Made by a program: the position numbers and the translations under genes. DNA of 64,000 nt from Clostridiales bacterium Firm_14 (lineage in GTDB: Bacteria; Bacillota; Clostridia; Saccharofermentanales; Saccharofermentanaceae). How positions within the stretch are numbered: position 1 is the stretch's first letter; the number at the start of each line of letters is the position of its first letter. The stretch lies in assembly GCA_001604135.1 (NCBI GenBank), contig LVAT01000012.1, positions 1-64,000 of the forward strand, given 5' to 3'. A model generated the notes under the pieces. That model ran no database searches. It was not told the DNA's origin and saw only the letters and a program-made list of their open reading frames with translations. Below, piece by piece: positions 45,742-54,888 of the stretch.

Positions 45742-48195
45742 TTACCCTAAGCTGTATTTCTCTTTTACTCTTTCATCGGGCTCATAGCCGGATAAGAGTT
45801 TATCTGCCATGGATATCAGCTCTTCGTAAGTTACCGGACGGACCGTGTAATAGCCTGAGACATTATTATATTTTTCATAATTCAGATCGAGCACCACGAG
45901 AGCGCCGCTCTGTCTGTCTATGCCTGATAATACACAGTTGCGGATGCTGTATATGTTCCTGAAATCCGCATCATATACGTCCACGTTCACGGAGCTAATA
46001 TAGTAATAGTTTTTCTGGCTGTCGTAATAGAAAAGTTTTACATTGCCTTCAATGGAATAGATCGTCTTGAGCTTATCGCCGGTGGAAGAATCGTAGATAT
46101 AAACAGCTCCGTCATATAACTGGACAAGCCCCTTGCCGGAGTTCTGGCACATGACGACTCTTTCTATCCTGTTCTTCTCGAACTCGGTCTCTTTCTTCAT
46201 GATAAGATCAACAAAGGAAGAGACCTCAGGATTCTCATAGATCAATTGAGCGTTGTAGTAAATATATTTAAGCTCTTCATAAGCACCTTCAGTAACGGTC
46301 ATATAATCGGACTGCCTGAACGAGTTAGTATAGATGTGATTATCACCTGTTAAAGCGGCATAGAGCCTGCCGTTCCTGAACACCTTCATCCATGAATATT
46401 TCTCATCCGCCAAGCCTGTATCATAACCGGTATATCCGCCGTCTGTGACCTTGTAGAGCATGCCTGCGGAATCCAGCAGCCAGATTGCATCACCGGACTC
46501 ATTCACCCGGATAAACGAGCCGGTTGTGAATCCGGACAGTTGATTAAGACTCTTGTCAAATATTGTTACGGCTGTTTCGGATATGACTACCACATCGTTA
46601 TTTTTGACAGCCATGCTGTAGATATCATCGCAAACACGGCTTTGACACGTTCCGTCAGCAGCATTCATGATCCAGAGGGAATAGCTGTAACCGTCATACT
46701 GTTTCCAGACAATGCTCTTTCCGTCGGTACATATGCCATAGCATACATCGCCGGCAATGTGCATCCTGCGAGAAGTTCCGCTTGCCATATCGATTATAAA
46801 AGCAGCAGTAGTTCTGTTTTCATATTCAGCGAGAAAGACCCAGCATTCATTGGTCCCCGGGACAAAATCCACCACAACATCAAAGTTTATATCCTGAGTG
46901 AAGCCCTCTGCAGAACAGTTGATATAACTTAATACGTCGGTGCCTTTGTAAAGTGTAATATTATCGCCCGACTTGATCACATAACCTTCTCCCTCATCGT
47001 TGGAAAAAAGAGATGCTTCACTTATTCCAAGATCCGTCTCGGTCCCGTCTGCAATATTATAGTAACGGTAATTCTCATTCTGCCTTTTGAAGACAAATCC
47101 CCTGCCGCCGTCGAAAACAAACCTGGTGTCATCATCCTCCGTAAAGCTGAAGACAGTCGCGCCGGTATTCGTATCAAGAACATATCTGACATGATCAAGG
47201 TCCTTCACTGAAGCATATCTGCCGTCCGGAGATATGACCAGTTCACCAAGCACGGTGCACGGAATCAGGACATCATTATCAATGCCGAAGGTATCCGGCA
47301 GATCATAGATGCCGAGTGCATTGACAAGGGCTTTTGTAGCGAGCTCACTGTAACCTTCCGTTTTATTGTCCGGAAGCGCGAGCCTTGCTGCATAGACTGC
47401 ATCTTTGCGCTTGCCGTCCCGGAGCAGGTTATCCGAAGTCTGTGCAAGGGTGTCTGCATACTTCCTTCCTATGACCTCATTCTGCCTGGCTATCTCTTCA
47501 TTCTGCTTCAGTATCTCAAGATTCTGCCCCGCGATCCTTATGAGGAATCCCACGCTTAATGCAAGGAATGCGGCCATGACAGCGAAAACCGTAAGCACAC
47601 GGGTCCTCGTGCGCTTATACTCCTCATGCCTGTGCCTTTGCTGCAGATCATCGAAATTAATGCCTAAGATCGCTGCTATCAGGCGCATCGCGGCCTTGTC
47701 TATCTTGGGATTTCTTTCTTTCGCGTCCACGCCTCTGCAGTCAGCGGCAAGCGGCTCTCTTTGGACCTTTGTCCAGTAAGGCCTGCCGTCTGCACCCATC
47801 TTATAGACATCGTCATAGAGGACTTCCGGCGGGAACGCCTCCATCGGCTCACCGTCCGCAAGCACGAGCAAAATGTGCTTCCTGTCATGACCTCTAAGGA
47901 AAAACTCTATTTCTTTACGGCACCACTCCGACTTAAGATACTCCGGAGAACAAACCGCAATGAGGAAGTCCGAATTCACAAGCGCTTCGTTTATCGCCTG
48001 TGTCAGATCATCTGATACTGCAAACTCGGTCTCATCGCGGAAAACGCGTGTGAGCTTTGGCCTTCCGACCTTTTCTGCTATTTCCTTCGGGAGGCGGAAC
48101 CCTTCCAGCTTCTTCTGAAGTCTTGATGCTATCTCATTGTCAGGCTCACAATGCCTGTAGCTGATAAATGCATCATATCTGCCTGTCTTTGTCAT
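45742..48195 (-). CDS. TIR-domain protein with membrane helix and C-terminal propeller-like repeats
   Basis: 817 residues. N-terminal TIR domain (about 6-150) with YDAFISYRH and SEWCRKEIEFFL; Glu95 after WCRK is at the NADase catalytic position of TIR enzymes. A membrane helix (about 199-219) and a short coiled coil (NEEIARQNEVIGRK) follow, then a repeat-rich beta region (about 300-790) with irregular blades such as SPDGRYASVKD. The propeller would be extracellular and the TIR domain cytosolic. This architecture is common among Clostridia and could sense a surface signal or act in anti-phage defence. No other defence gene is adjacent. Confidence 0.82.
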   Translation of the reverse strand: MTKTGRYDAFISYRHCEPDNEIASRLQKKLEGFRLPKEIAEKVGRPKLTRVFRDETEFAVSDDLTQAINEALVNSDFLIAVCSPEYLKSEWCRKEIEFFLRGHDRKHILLVLADGEPMEAFPPEVLYDDVYKMGADGRPYWTKVQREPLAADCRGVDAKERNPKIDKAAMRLIAAILGINFDDLQQRHRHEEYKRTRTRVLTVFAVMAAFLALSVGFLIRIAGQNLEILKQNEEIARQNEVIGRKYADTLAQTSDNLLRDGKRKDAVYAARLALPDNKTEGYSELATKALVNALGIYDLPDTFGIDNDVLIPCTVLGELVISPDGRYASVKDLDHVRYVLDTNTGATVFSFTEDDDTRFVFDGGRGFVFKRQNENYRYYNIADGTETDLGISEASLFSNDEGEGYVIKSGDNITLYKGTDVLSYINCSAEGFTQDINFDVVVDFVPGTNECWVFLAEYENRTTAAFIIDMASGTSRRMHIAGDVCYGICTDGKSIVWKQYDGYSYSLWIMNAADGTCQSRVCDDIYSMAVKNNDVVVISETAVTIFDKSLNQLSGFTTGSFIRVNESGDAIWLLDSAGMLYKVTDGGYTGYDTGLADEKYSWMKVFRNGRLYAALTGDNHIYTNSFRQSDYMTVTEGAYEELKYIYYNAQLIYENPEVSSFVDLIMKKETEFEKNRIERVVMCQNSGKGLVQLYDGAVYIYDSSTGDKLKTIYSIEGNVKLFYYDSQKNYYYISSVNVDVYDADFRNIYSIRNCVLSGIDRQSGALVVLDLNYEKYNNVSGYYTVRPVTYEELISMADKLLSGYEPDERVKEKYSLG

Positions 48196-48285
48196 ACCCT
48201 TAATCCATTAAAACCAACAAAGCCCAAACTGCATAAGCAGCTCTTCATACATGGTCATTATATCACGCGCGGAAAATACAGGCAT

Positions 48286-48316
48286 AAAAAAGCCCGCACT
48301 CGAAACGGGTGCGGGC
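48286..48316 (-). terminator. Rho-independent terminator of pgk-tpi
   Basis: GCCCGCAC pairs with GTGCGGGC around a 9-nt loop, followed by TTTTTT on the minus strand, just after the pgk-tpi stop. Confidence 0.9.
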
Positions 48317-48343
48317 CTTAAAACTTATCAGCTTCAGTTCAAC

Positions 48344-50293
48344 TTATGCGTTGCAGATGATGGAGAAATCCTCAGCCTTGAGGGAAGCACCACCTACGAG
48401 ACCGCCGTTGATGTCAGGCTGAGCAAAGAGGCCTGCAGCGTTCTTAGCATTGCAGGATCCGCCGTACTGGATCGTCATAGCCTCTGCGCACTTAGGGCAG
48501 TAGAGCTCAGCGATAACGCCACGGATGAACTTGCAGACTTCCTCAGCCTGCTCGTCTGTAGCTGTCTTGCCTGTGCCGATAGCCCAGATAGGTTCATAAG
48601 CGATTGTGATCTGGCAGAGCTTGTCAGCAGGGATATCCTTGAAAGCGCCGACTATCTGGCCCTTGATCCAGTCGAATGTCTCGCCTGCTTCACGCTGAGC
48701 AAGAGACTCACCGCAGCAGATGATAGGTCTTACACCATACTTGAGGAGTGCTAACGCCTTCTTATTAACTGTCTCGTCTGTCTCTGCGTTGTATTCTCTT
48801 CTCTCGGAGTGGCCGATGATGCAGTAATTTACGCCCATCTTAGCGAGCCAGAGAGGTGAGATCTCGCCTGTGAAAGCACCCTTCTCTTCGAAGTGGCAGT
48901 TCTGAGCAGCGATCTTGATGTTGGTGTAAGCAGCAGCTTCAACAGCAGCAGCAAGTGCAGTAGCAGGAACGCCGAGAGCGATTCTGGATGTAGCATCCTT
49001 AACGAGGGGCTTGAGCTCGTTGATGAGCTTAACTGCATCTGCAGGGATACCGCAGTTCATCTTCCAGTTACCGGCTGCGAATGTTCTGTCAGCCTTCTTG
49101 TCGTTGAGGCAGTCGATACCGGGCAGAACCTTACCCTCGATGTACTCGAGAGAAGCGCCGCCGCCTGTGGAGATGTGAGAAACCTTATCAGCATAGCCGA
49201 GCTTCTCGATAGCTGCTGCGGAGTCACCGCCGCCGATGATAGATGTGCAGTCTGCGTCAGCGATTGCCTGAGCGATAGCCTTTGTACCAACTGCGAACTT
49301 CTCGAACTCGAATACGCCTGCAGGGCCGTTCCAGATAACTGTCTTAGCGCCCTTGATAGCTTCGGAGAACTTAGCGATCGTCTCAGGTCCGATGTCGAGG
49401 CCCTGCCAGCCGTCAGGAATCTCCATTGTAGGAACTACCTTGCTGTTAGCGTTTGCATCGAAAGCATCAGCAACAACTGTGTCTGTAGGGAGAAGGAGCT
49501 TAACGCCCTTCTCTTCTGCCTTAGCGAGGATCTCCTTAGCGAGGTCAACCTTGTCAGCCTCGAAGAGGGAGTCGCCGATCTGGCCGCCCTGAGCGCCGAT
49601 GAATGTATAAGCCATACCACCGCCGATGATGATGGTGTCAGCCTTGTCTAAGAGGTTTGTGATAACGCCGATCTTGTCGGAAACCTTTGCGCCGCCAAGA
49701 ATAGCAACGAACGGTCTTGCAGGATTGTCGAGCGCACCGCCGATGAAGTCGATCTCCTTCTTGATGAGGTAACCGCAAGCGGAAGGCAGGAAGTTTGCAA
49801 GGCCTGCTGTGGATGCATGAGCACGGTGAGCTGTACCGAATGCGTCGTTTACATAGAGGTCAGCCATGGAAGCGAGCTCAGCTGCGAACTTAGGATCGTT
49901 CTTTGTCTCTTCCTTGTGGAAACGAACATTCTCGAGCATAAGGATCTCGCCATCCTTGAGAGCTGCAGCCTTAGCCTTAGCATCTTCGCCGATAACGTCT
50001 GCTGCGAGAGTAACGGGCTTGCCGATGAGCTCAGCGAGTCTGTCTGCTGCGGGCTTCATGGAGAACTTAGCCTCAGGGCCGTTCTTCGGACGTCCGAGGT
50101 GTGATACGAGGATAACCTTCGCATTGTTGTCAACAAGGTACTTGATTGTAGGGAGAGCACCCTTAATACGCTTGTCGTCTGTGATCTTTGTGCCTGTTTC
50201 CTTGTCGAGAGGTACGTTAAAGTCAACGCGGACGATAACTCTCTTGCCGGCTACGTTTAAATCCTCAACGCTTTTCTTGTCATACATTGCCAT
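48344..50293 (-). CDS. phosphoglycerate kinase-triosephosphate isomerase fusion
   Basis: 649 residues in one frame. Residues about 1-400 are a full phosphoglycerate kinase ([26 protein letters not shown], and the ATP-site [13 protein letters not shown] plus [15 protein letters not shown]). After a short joint (about 400-405) comes a full triosephosphate isomerase (about 406-649): [19 protein letters not shown] and [14 protein letters not shown], with catalytic Lys, His and Glu all present. There is no stop or frameshift between them. Thermotoga maritima has the same kind of fusion. It carries out two glycolytic steps. A terminator follows. Confidence 0.96.
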   Translation of the reverse strand: MAMYDKKSVEDLNVAGKRVIVRVDFNVPLDKETGTKITDDKRIKGALPTIKYLVDNNAKVILVSHLGRPKNGPEAKFSMKPAADRLAELIGKPVTLAADVIGEDAKAKAAALKDGEILMLENVRFHKEETKNDPKFAAELASMADLYVNDAFGTAHRAHASTAGLANFLPSACGYLIKKEIDFIGGALDNPARPFVAILGGAKVSDKIGVITNLLDKADTIIIGGGMAYTFIGAQGGQIGDSLFEADKVDLAKEILAKAEEKGVKLLLPTDTVVADAFDANANSKVVPTMEIPDGWQGLDIGPETIAKFSEAIKGAKTVIWNGPAGVFEFEKFAVGTKAIAQAIADADCTSIIGGGDSAAAIEKLGYADKVSHISTGGGASLEYIEGKVLPGIDCLNDKKADRTFAAGNWKMNCGIPADAVKLINELKPLVKDATSRIALGVPATALAAAVEAAAYTNIKIAAQNCHFEEKGAFTGEISPLWLAKMGVNYCIIGHSERREYNAETDETVNKKALALLKYGVRPIICCGESLAQREAGETFDWIKGQIVGAFKDIPADKLCQITIAYEPIWAIGTGKTATDEQAEEVCKFIRGVIAELYCPKCAEAMTIQYGGSCNAKNAAGLFAQPDINGGLVGGASLKAEDFSIICNA

Positions 50294-50406
50294 GGATTTT
50301 CACACTCCTGATTCATATTTTGTGTTTTTGGGAAACGTCCGTGAAGACGCCTCTTAATTTACTAACGCGAAAATTATACTATCTTCGCGCGATATATTAA
50401 AGCAAT

Positions 50407-50444
50407 AAAAAAGGCGAGTTTGGCGAATAAGGTGCCAAACCCGC
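50407..50444. terminator. bidirectional-looking terminator after plsC-like gene
   Basis: GCGGGTTTGGC pairs with GCCAAACTCGC (one G-U) around a 9-nt loop. The minus strand is followed by TTTTTT, and the plus strand also has a T-run (TGTTTTTTAC). It mainly serves the acyltransferase gene. Confidence 0.88.
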
Positions 50445-50476
50445 ATGTTTTTTACCTGAAAACGTTCTAGTGAAAA

Positions 50477-51808
50477 TTATTTCTTTTTTCCGAGGAAGGT
50501 TACGATCTCGTGGATCTTGAAAACCTTCTGTCCGTCAACGTAGAATCTGTAGAGCTCTCCGTCCTTGTCGTAGATCTCGAAATGCTTGCCGTAGGAAGCC
50601 ACAAGACCTCTCATCGTATCGATCTCGAAGACCTTTGTCTGGAAAGGCGCTGTAGGATCGAGCGTCCTGTCCTTATACTTTCTCATCGGCTTGCCCTTCT
50701 TGTAAGGAATGCCTTCTTCAGCGGGACAGTCAGTACCGACATAAGTGATCTCCTTGTCGGTGATCGTGATCCTGCCCTTGCCTGTTTTCGCGAACGTGAA
50801 CCTGTCGAAAACCTTAAAAAGGTCGGCATTCATCTCCATCTTGAATCCGCCGGCGTCGAGCTGGTCCTTTATAAGGCCCCTCTCCCACTCTGTCCACTTG
50901 TGGAGGTCGTCGAAAACAACGCACTGCGGATCTACCTTCTCGATGAGACCTGTGGGGAGATATCTTGCCGCATTACCGCAGTTGGAGCACTGGATCATGT
51001 CGTGCTTGCCGGAATTCATGTACTGCATCGTATACTCGGAACCGCACCTCGGGCATGCATAAGCGATGTTCTGAAGTCCTGCCGCGAGCTTTCTGCTCTT
51101 ATACTTTCTGGGATTCTCGCGGATCCAGTCGTTCTCGTTATAGTCAACCGCATCAAGGATCTTCTGCTGAAGCTCTTCGATCGATAATTCCTTGACTTCG
51201 TCGGAATAGATCTTCTTAACGAACTCGGCGCTGATCCTGCCCTTGCGCATTCCTGACTTTGACCATCTCGGCCACGCGAGGTAAGCGCCGTGGATGTGGG
51301 CAATATATACGGAAGCATTTGCTTTCTTGGCAAGTCTTGCGACACCGTCATCAAAGCCTATCGACTTACCGTCGACGTGTCTTGTAGCCTCAGGATATAC
51401 GATGATGACGCCGTTACGCTTCATGACGCGCATCATAGCCTTAACAGCTGCCGTATCTACAACGAACTGCTTCTTGGGGATAGCGCCGCCGAGCTTGAAC
51501 CAGTGGCCCCATGCAGGTGCCCTGAATACGAACTCACCGGTAACGAAGTTTGCAGGTCTCGCCTTGGTAAGGCGGTTGATGATCATGGGGTCCAGATAGG
51601 ACTCATGATTAGAGATAACGATAATAGGGCCTTCGTGATTAACGAATTCCATGTCGGGCTTTACCTTGATATGCGTATAAGCGCATACCAGAGGTACTAT
51701 GATCCGTGAACCCAGGAATCCGAAATAGAATTTACTCGGTTCACATCCTATATCATAATCGCGCGGCGCCTTAGAGCGGGAAGCCGCATTGCTCACGTTT
51801 TCCTGCAT
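50477..51808 (-). CDS. PlsC-type acyltransferase with zinc ribbon and C-terminal extension
   Basis: 443 residues with GGAG before the ATG. The acyltransferase domain (about 25-235) has the catalytic NHESYLDP (HxxxxD, about 68), GGAIPKKQF, and YPEATRH in place of the usual FPEGTRS. After a helical segment comes a zinc ribbon (CPRCGSEY...CSNCG, about 263-285), then about 155 residues of small beta-rich sequence. Core role: transfer of an acyl chain to lysophosphatidate or a similar lipid. The C-terminal half is absent from ordinary PlsC proteins (about 200-250 residues) and may bind nucleic acid or a partner, or sense lipid state. Confidence 0.82.
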   Translation of the reverse strand: MQENVSNAASRSKAPRDYDIGCEPSKFYFGFLGSRIIVPLVCAYTHIKVKPDMEFVNHEGPIIVISNHESYLDPMIINRLTKARPANFVTGEFVFRAPAWGHWFKLGGAIPKKQFVVDTAAVKAMMRVMKRNGVIIVYPEATRHVDGKSIGFDDGVARLAKKANASVYIAHIHGAYLAWPRWSKSGMRKGRISAEFVKKIYSDEVKELSIEELQQKILDAVDYNENDWIRENPRKYKSRKLAAGLQNIAYACPRCGSEYTMQYMNSGKHDMIQCSNCGNAARYLPTGLIEKVDPQCVVFDDLHKWTEWERGLIKDQLDAGGFKMEMNADLFKVFDRFTFAKTGKGRITITDKEITYVGTDCPAEEGIPYKKGKPMRKYKDRTLDPTAPFQTKVFEIDTMRGLVASYGKHFEIYDKDGELYRFYVDGQKVFKIHEIVTFLGKKK

Positions 51809-51927
51809 TTAACTACTCCGTGTATCTCAAATTAGAAATGATAGCGTGAGTATTATACAACATTGTTAAGGCGCTTGCAGGCAAGTTTCTTTGATTTGTA
51901 AACCTATAATGCTAATCCAACGTGATT

Positions 51928-52602
51928 TTATGATTCCATAATGCTTCCGTCAGCAATTTTTACGATTCTTGAGGTCTCTTTGGCCATATCTATATCATGG
52001 GTTACCATGATTATGGTCTTCCCTTTTTCGTTGAGTTTATGGAACAGCTCCATAATCTGCTTCTTTGTCTGAGTATCAAGCTGACCTGTCGGCTCATCTG
52101 CCAAAAGAATAGGATTGTCATTTACTATCGCTCTTGCAATTGCTACTCTCTGCTTCTGGCCACCGCTGAGTTTGGTAACTGGTCTTTGATTAAGGTCAGC
52201 GATTCCCGTGAATTCAAGAGCTGACTTTATCTTGTCGTTCATGCCTTTCCGATTGCTCGAAAAATAGAACGGCACGACGAGGTTATCATAAACAGTACGG
52301 CTTGGAATCAAGCCAAAGTCCTGCAAAACGATACTTACAGTGCCATTTCGCATTCTGGCAAGTTCCTTTTCATTCATTTGGGTAGTTACACTGCCTTTTA
52401 CACTGACCGTGCCTTCAGTTGGCTTATCAAGACATCCGATAAGGTGCAGAAGCGTTGATTTTCCGGAACCGGAGACACCGCATACAGAAAGGAATTCCCC
52501 TTCTTCCACCGTCAGATTTGCCTTGTTAAGCGCTATGATTTCAGGCGTATCCTTAGTGCTGTATATCTTCGTAACGTCTTTGAGTTCTATTATCCCGCCC
52601 AT
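51928..52602 (-). CDS. ABC transporter ATPase, MacB/LolD-type
   Basis: 224 residues with AAAGGA before the ATG. Walker A GVSGSGKST (about 42), signature LSGGQKQRV (about 145), Walker B ILLADEPTGQLD and the H-loop VTHD are complete. Length and wording match the short ATPases of FtsX-type exporters. It is the last gene of a four-gene unit in which each gene overlaps the next; its start overlaps the permease stop by 13 bp. Confidence 0.93.
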   Translation of the reverse strand: MGGIIELKDVTKIYSTKDTPEIIALNKANLTVEEGEFLSVCGVSGSGKSTLLHLIGCLDKPTEGTVSVKGSVTTQMNEKELARMRNGTVSIVLQDFGLIPSRTVYDNLVVPFYFSSNRKGMNDKIKSALEFTGIADLNQRPVTKLSGGQKQRVAIARAIVNDNPILLADEPTGQLDTQTKKQIMELFHKLNEKGKTIIMVTHDIDMAKETSRIVKIADGSIMES

Positions 52603-53099
52603 TTCTCGTCCTTTCTGTGCATGAAGTGATAAACCGTCAGTTCAGCCGCCGTGATAACCACGAAAAGTATATACACCGGGAATAGCCCGTTAAACTTATA
52701 ATGCTGATTCAGAATCTTTGAAAGCAGAAGAAAAAGGATTGATCCTCCTAATAGTGATACAATCACTATCACCAAAAGATGCAACAACTTGCACGCCAAA
52801 ATATATGTGGGAGTCGCGCCGCAGAGCCTCAATGTCCGGAATTCGTTTCTTCTCTTATTCATCACATAATTAATCAGCGTGATTATGCTCGTTACCGATA
52901 CCAGAATAAGCAGCGTGAATATCAGTCTTAACGAATTGGCTTTTTCAATATCTTCATTATAGATATTAAGAATTCCTTCTAACCACGCACAGAGCAAAAG
53001 CTGCACAGAAAAAACAAGTGACAGCAAAACAACTGATGAAGAATTGATTCCCTTTTGTTCCCATATTGATTTAAGAGTGAGTTTTATCATGTCATTCAC
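52590..53099 (-). CDS. short FtsX-like membrane subunit
   Basis: 169 residues. Four hydrophobic segments are seen (about 20-45, 58-80, 103-125, 137-157). The LRLCGATPTYIL motif is the cytoplasmic coupling loop of FtsX permeases. The extracytoplasmic domain usual in this family is missing, so it is a half-size partner rather than a degraded copy: its start (MIKLTLKSIWEQKG) is a normal permease N-terminus. It overlaps the larger permease by 8 bp and the ATPase by 13 bp. Confidence 0.8.
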   Translation of the reverse strand: MNDMIKLTLKSIWEQKGINSSSVVLLSLVFSVQLLLCAWLEGILNIYNEDIEKANSLRLIFTLLILVSVTSIITLINYVMNKRRNEFRTLRLCGATPTYILACKLLHLLVIVIVSLLGGSILFLLLSKILNQHYKFNGLFPVYILFVVITAAELTVYHFMHRKDEKWAG

Positions 53100-54303
53100 T
53101 CCTTATTGTCTCAATGGGAGACTGCCTTGAGGCGTAAATATAGAACAATCCTACAAGGAGAAAATAAACTAGAATAATGGCTGTACAGACTATCGCGATT
53201 GCTCTTCCTGTGAAAATATATGAGCCATTCGTCATGTCTTTATAAATCGAAGCAAACCGATATATTAGGATACCTGAAACCATTCCTAAAAGCATTGCCG
53301 GCAAGGTTGCAAAACAGGAAATACCAACCGCTCTTTTCCAAGTACAGCCTTCTAAAAAGTAGACCACCATATCTCTTTTGAATATAGAAAGCTGAATTAT
53401 TGTATAAGACACTAATACGGAAATCGTCAATACAGCCATGGCAACAAAAAAGACATTGACCATATCATTCACATCTTTGTTATCGTTGTAACAAAGATCT
53501 ACATAATGGTTGAAATCGTATGCGGTACCCCTTCCGATTATTTCAGGAATCTCTTTTTTTAACTTCTCTATATCAGAAGAACTTTTGAGAGATATATTTA
53601 TGTAATCGTAATTTTTCCTAAAATATATAAATGTTCCATCATCTAACACAACCGATTTTGCAAAAGCACATGCATAAGGTAAACCTTCCGTGCATGTAAT
53701 CATATCTCTGAAGGTATATTCATCTGTAGGGGGCATATATGAGTCTTCATCAAAGAACCCAACAATTATAAAGGTTCCTTCTGATTTAATCCGCTCTCCC
53801 TCCGAATCACGACCATAAACCCTACACTTCAGCACATCACCAACATTATACAAACCCCGAAAATTAGAAGTGATTAATAGTTCGTTTGCGTCTTTGGGGA
53901 CATCACCTTGTATTATTCTCCACGGCAATTCCTGTTCGCTATTTGATAATGGTATTACATCTAAATTAGAACGTGCATTCCCTAGAGAAATGTCATCAAT
54001 AACAACGGAAGAAGTCCAAAACAAATATTCAGCCTGTTCAACTTCATCAAGCGAATTAATACGCTTAAGAACTTCTTCAGCTCTTTCGTCGGTTACATCA
54101 AAAATACCCATTCCATAACCGGGAGTATATAATAATCCCTTATCAAGTCCATAGTAACGGTAGACATCGAGCCTGTGGTTTAAACCTATATAGTGATTAA
54201 CACAGAAAAGCCCTAACGAACACAAAATACTCGAAAGGAAAAAGAGAAAAACCGTCTTTAAAAAGTTGTCTTTTATGTATTTAAAGTATGGCAGAATCAT
54301 CAA
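53092..54303 (-). CDS. FtsX/MacB-type permease with extracytoplasmic domain
   Basis: 403 residues. N-terminal helix (about 12-30), an extracytoplasmic MacB-like domain (about 35-265), then three helices (about 275-300, 325-350, 365-390), ending SPIETIRSE as in many FtsX proteins. With the half-size partner it makes a seven-helix set. FtsX-type proteins usually export or release peptides and lipoproteins or sense them, rather than import. Its start overlaps the secreted small protein's stop by four bases. The segment is noticeably richer in A/T than the genes around it. Confidence 0.85.
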   Translation of the reverse strand: MMILPYFKYIKDNFLKTVFLFFLSSILCSLGLFCVNHYIGLNHRLDVYRYYGLDKGLLYTPGYGMGIFDVTDERAEEVLKRINSLDEVEQAEYLFWTSSVVIDDISLGNARSNLDVIPLSNSEQELPWRIIQGDVPKDANELLITSNFRGLYNVGDVLKCRVYGRDSEGERIKSEGTFIIVGFFDEDSYMPPTDEYTFRDMITCTEGLPYACAFAKSVVLDDGTFIYFRKNYDYINISLKSSSDIEKLKKEIPEIIGRGTAYDFNHYVDLCYNDNKDVNDMVNVFFVAMAVLTISVLVSYTIIQLSIFKRDMVVYFLEGCTWKRAVGISCFATLPAMLLGMVSGILIYRFASIYKDMTNGSYIFTGRAIAIVCTAIILVYFLLVGLFYIYASRQSPIETIRSE

Positions 54304-54647
54304 CCGTAAACGTATTTTCTTAATGCCTTATAAGGCTCGTCGCCACCTTTGCCAGCAGAAATAACATATCCATAAGTTGAGAACAAATGGAAATATTTGA
54401 CTTGTCTTGGATGCTCATCATCGCAAAAATCATAATACTGAACCTTTGCTCCCAAACTTTTTGAACCTTGACACCCTTCAGCTGCAAGCTTTATATCTGT
54501 TGCCATGTCCCATATACCATCACAAGAATATTTAGCATACGTAGAACCGCTCTTAAACCACCCTGTACGATAGTATTTTGCAAAGCATGGTGTAGCCAGA
54601 GACAGCAACAAAACAATTGAGATAATCGCAGAAACTAGTTTTTTCAT
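54300..54647 (-). CDS. small secreted protein, candidate bacteriocin or peptide signal
   Basis: 115 residues with AAAGGGGAT before the ATG. A clear signal peptide (KK, then LVSAIISIVLLLSLATPCFA) predicts cleavage after Ala23, giving a 92-residue secreted protein with three Cys (42, 59, 75) and many Tyr, Lys and Gly. It is the first gene of a four-gene overlapping unit with an FtsX-type exporter. Lactococcin-972-type bacteriocins are encoded with a seven-helix FtsX-like immunity protein and an ABC ATPase, the same set of parts, but the mature sequence here does not match that family in any motif I can see. Function unassigned. Confidence 0.7.
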   Translation of the reverse strand: MKKLVSAIISIVLLLSLATPCFAKYYRTGWFKSGSTYAKYSCDGIWDMATDIKLAAEGCQGSKSLGAKVQYYDFCDDEHPRQVKYFHLFSTYGYVISAGKGGDEPYKALRKYVYG

Positions 54648-54837
54648 ATTAATCCCCTTTCTAAAGAAAACGTTGCCTCACATAAATCTCTCCCCGTAAG
54701 AGTGAAGCAACTAAATTAAAACAATTTGATTTTAGTTAAAGATATTTTGACAATCAACTCTTATCTAAGTGAAATAACCAACAAAAAAACTATAAGCGTA
54801 TTGATTGATTGCACAACAGCACTGTAAAAATTCACAT

Positions 54838-54870
54838 AATAAAGTGGCGGACTCTTATAGAATCCGCCAC
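54838..54870 (-). terminator. terminator of the ctsR-mcsAB-clpC operon
   Basis: GTGGCGGA pairs with TCCGCCAC, extended by a second 3-bp stem (TCT/AGA) near the loop, then TTTATT on the minus strand. It follows the clpC stop. Confidence 0.75.
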
Positions 54871-54888
54871 CCATAAATTCACTTAAGT

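Noticed and set aside
52590-53099. Frameshifted fragment of the larger FtsX permease
   Set aside because: Both proteins have their own normal beginnings and ends and overlap in a clean coupled way, so they are two subunits.
51928-54647. Confident lactococcin-972 bacteriocin assignment
   Set aside because: The gene parts are similar, but the mature 92-residue protein shows none of the family's recognisable motifs, so only the analogy is kept.
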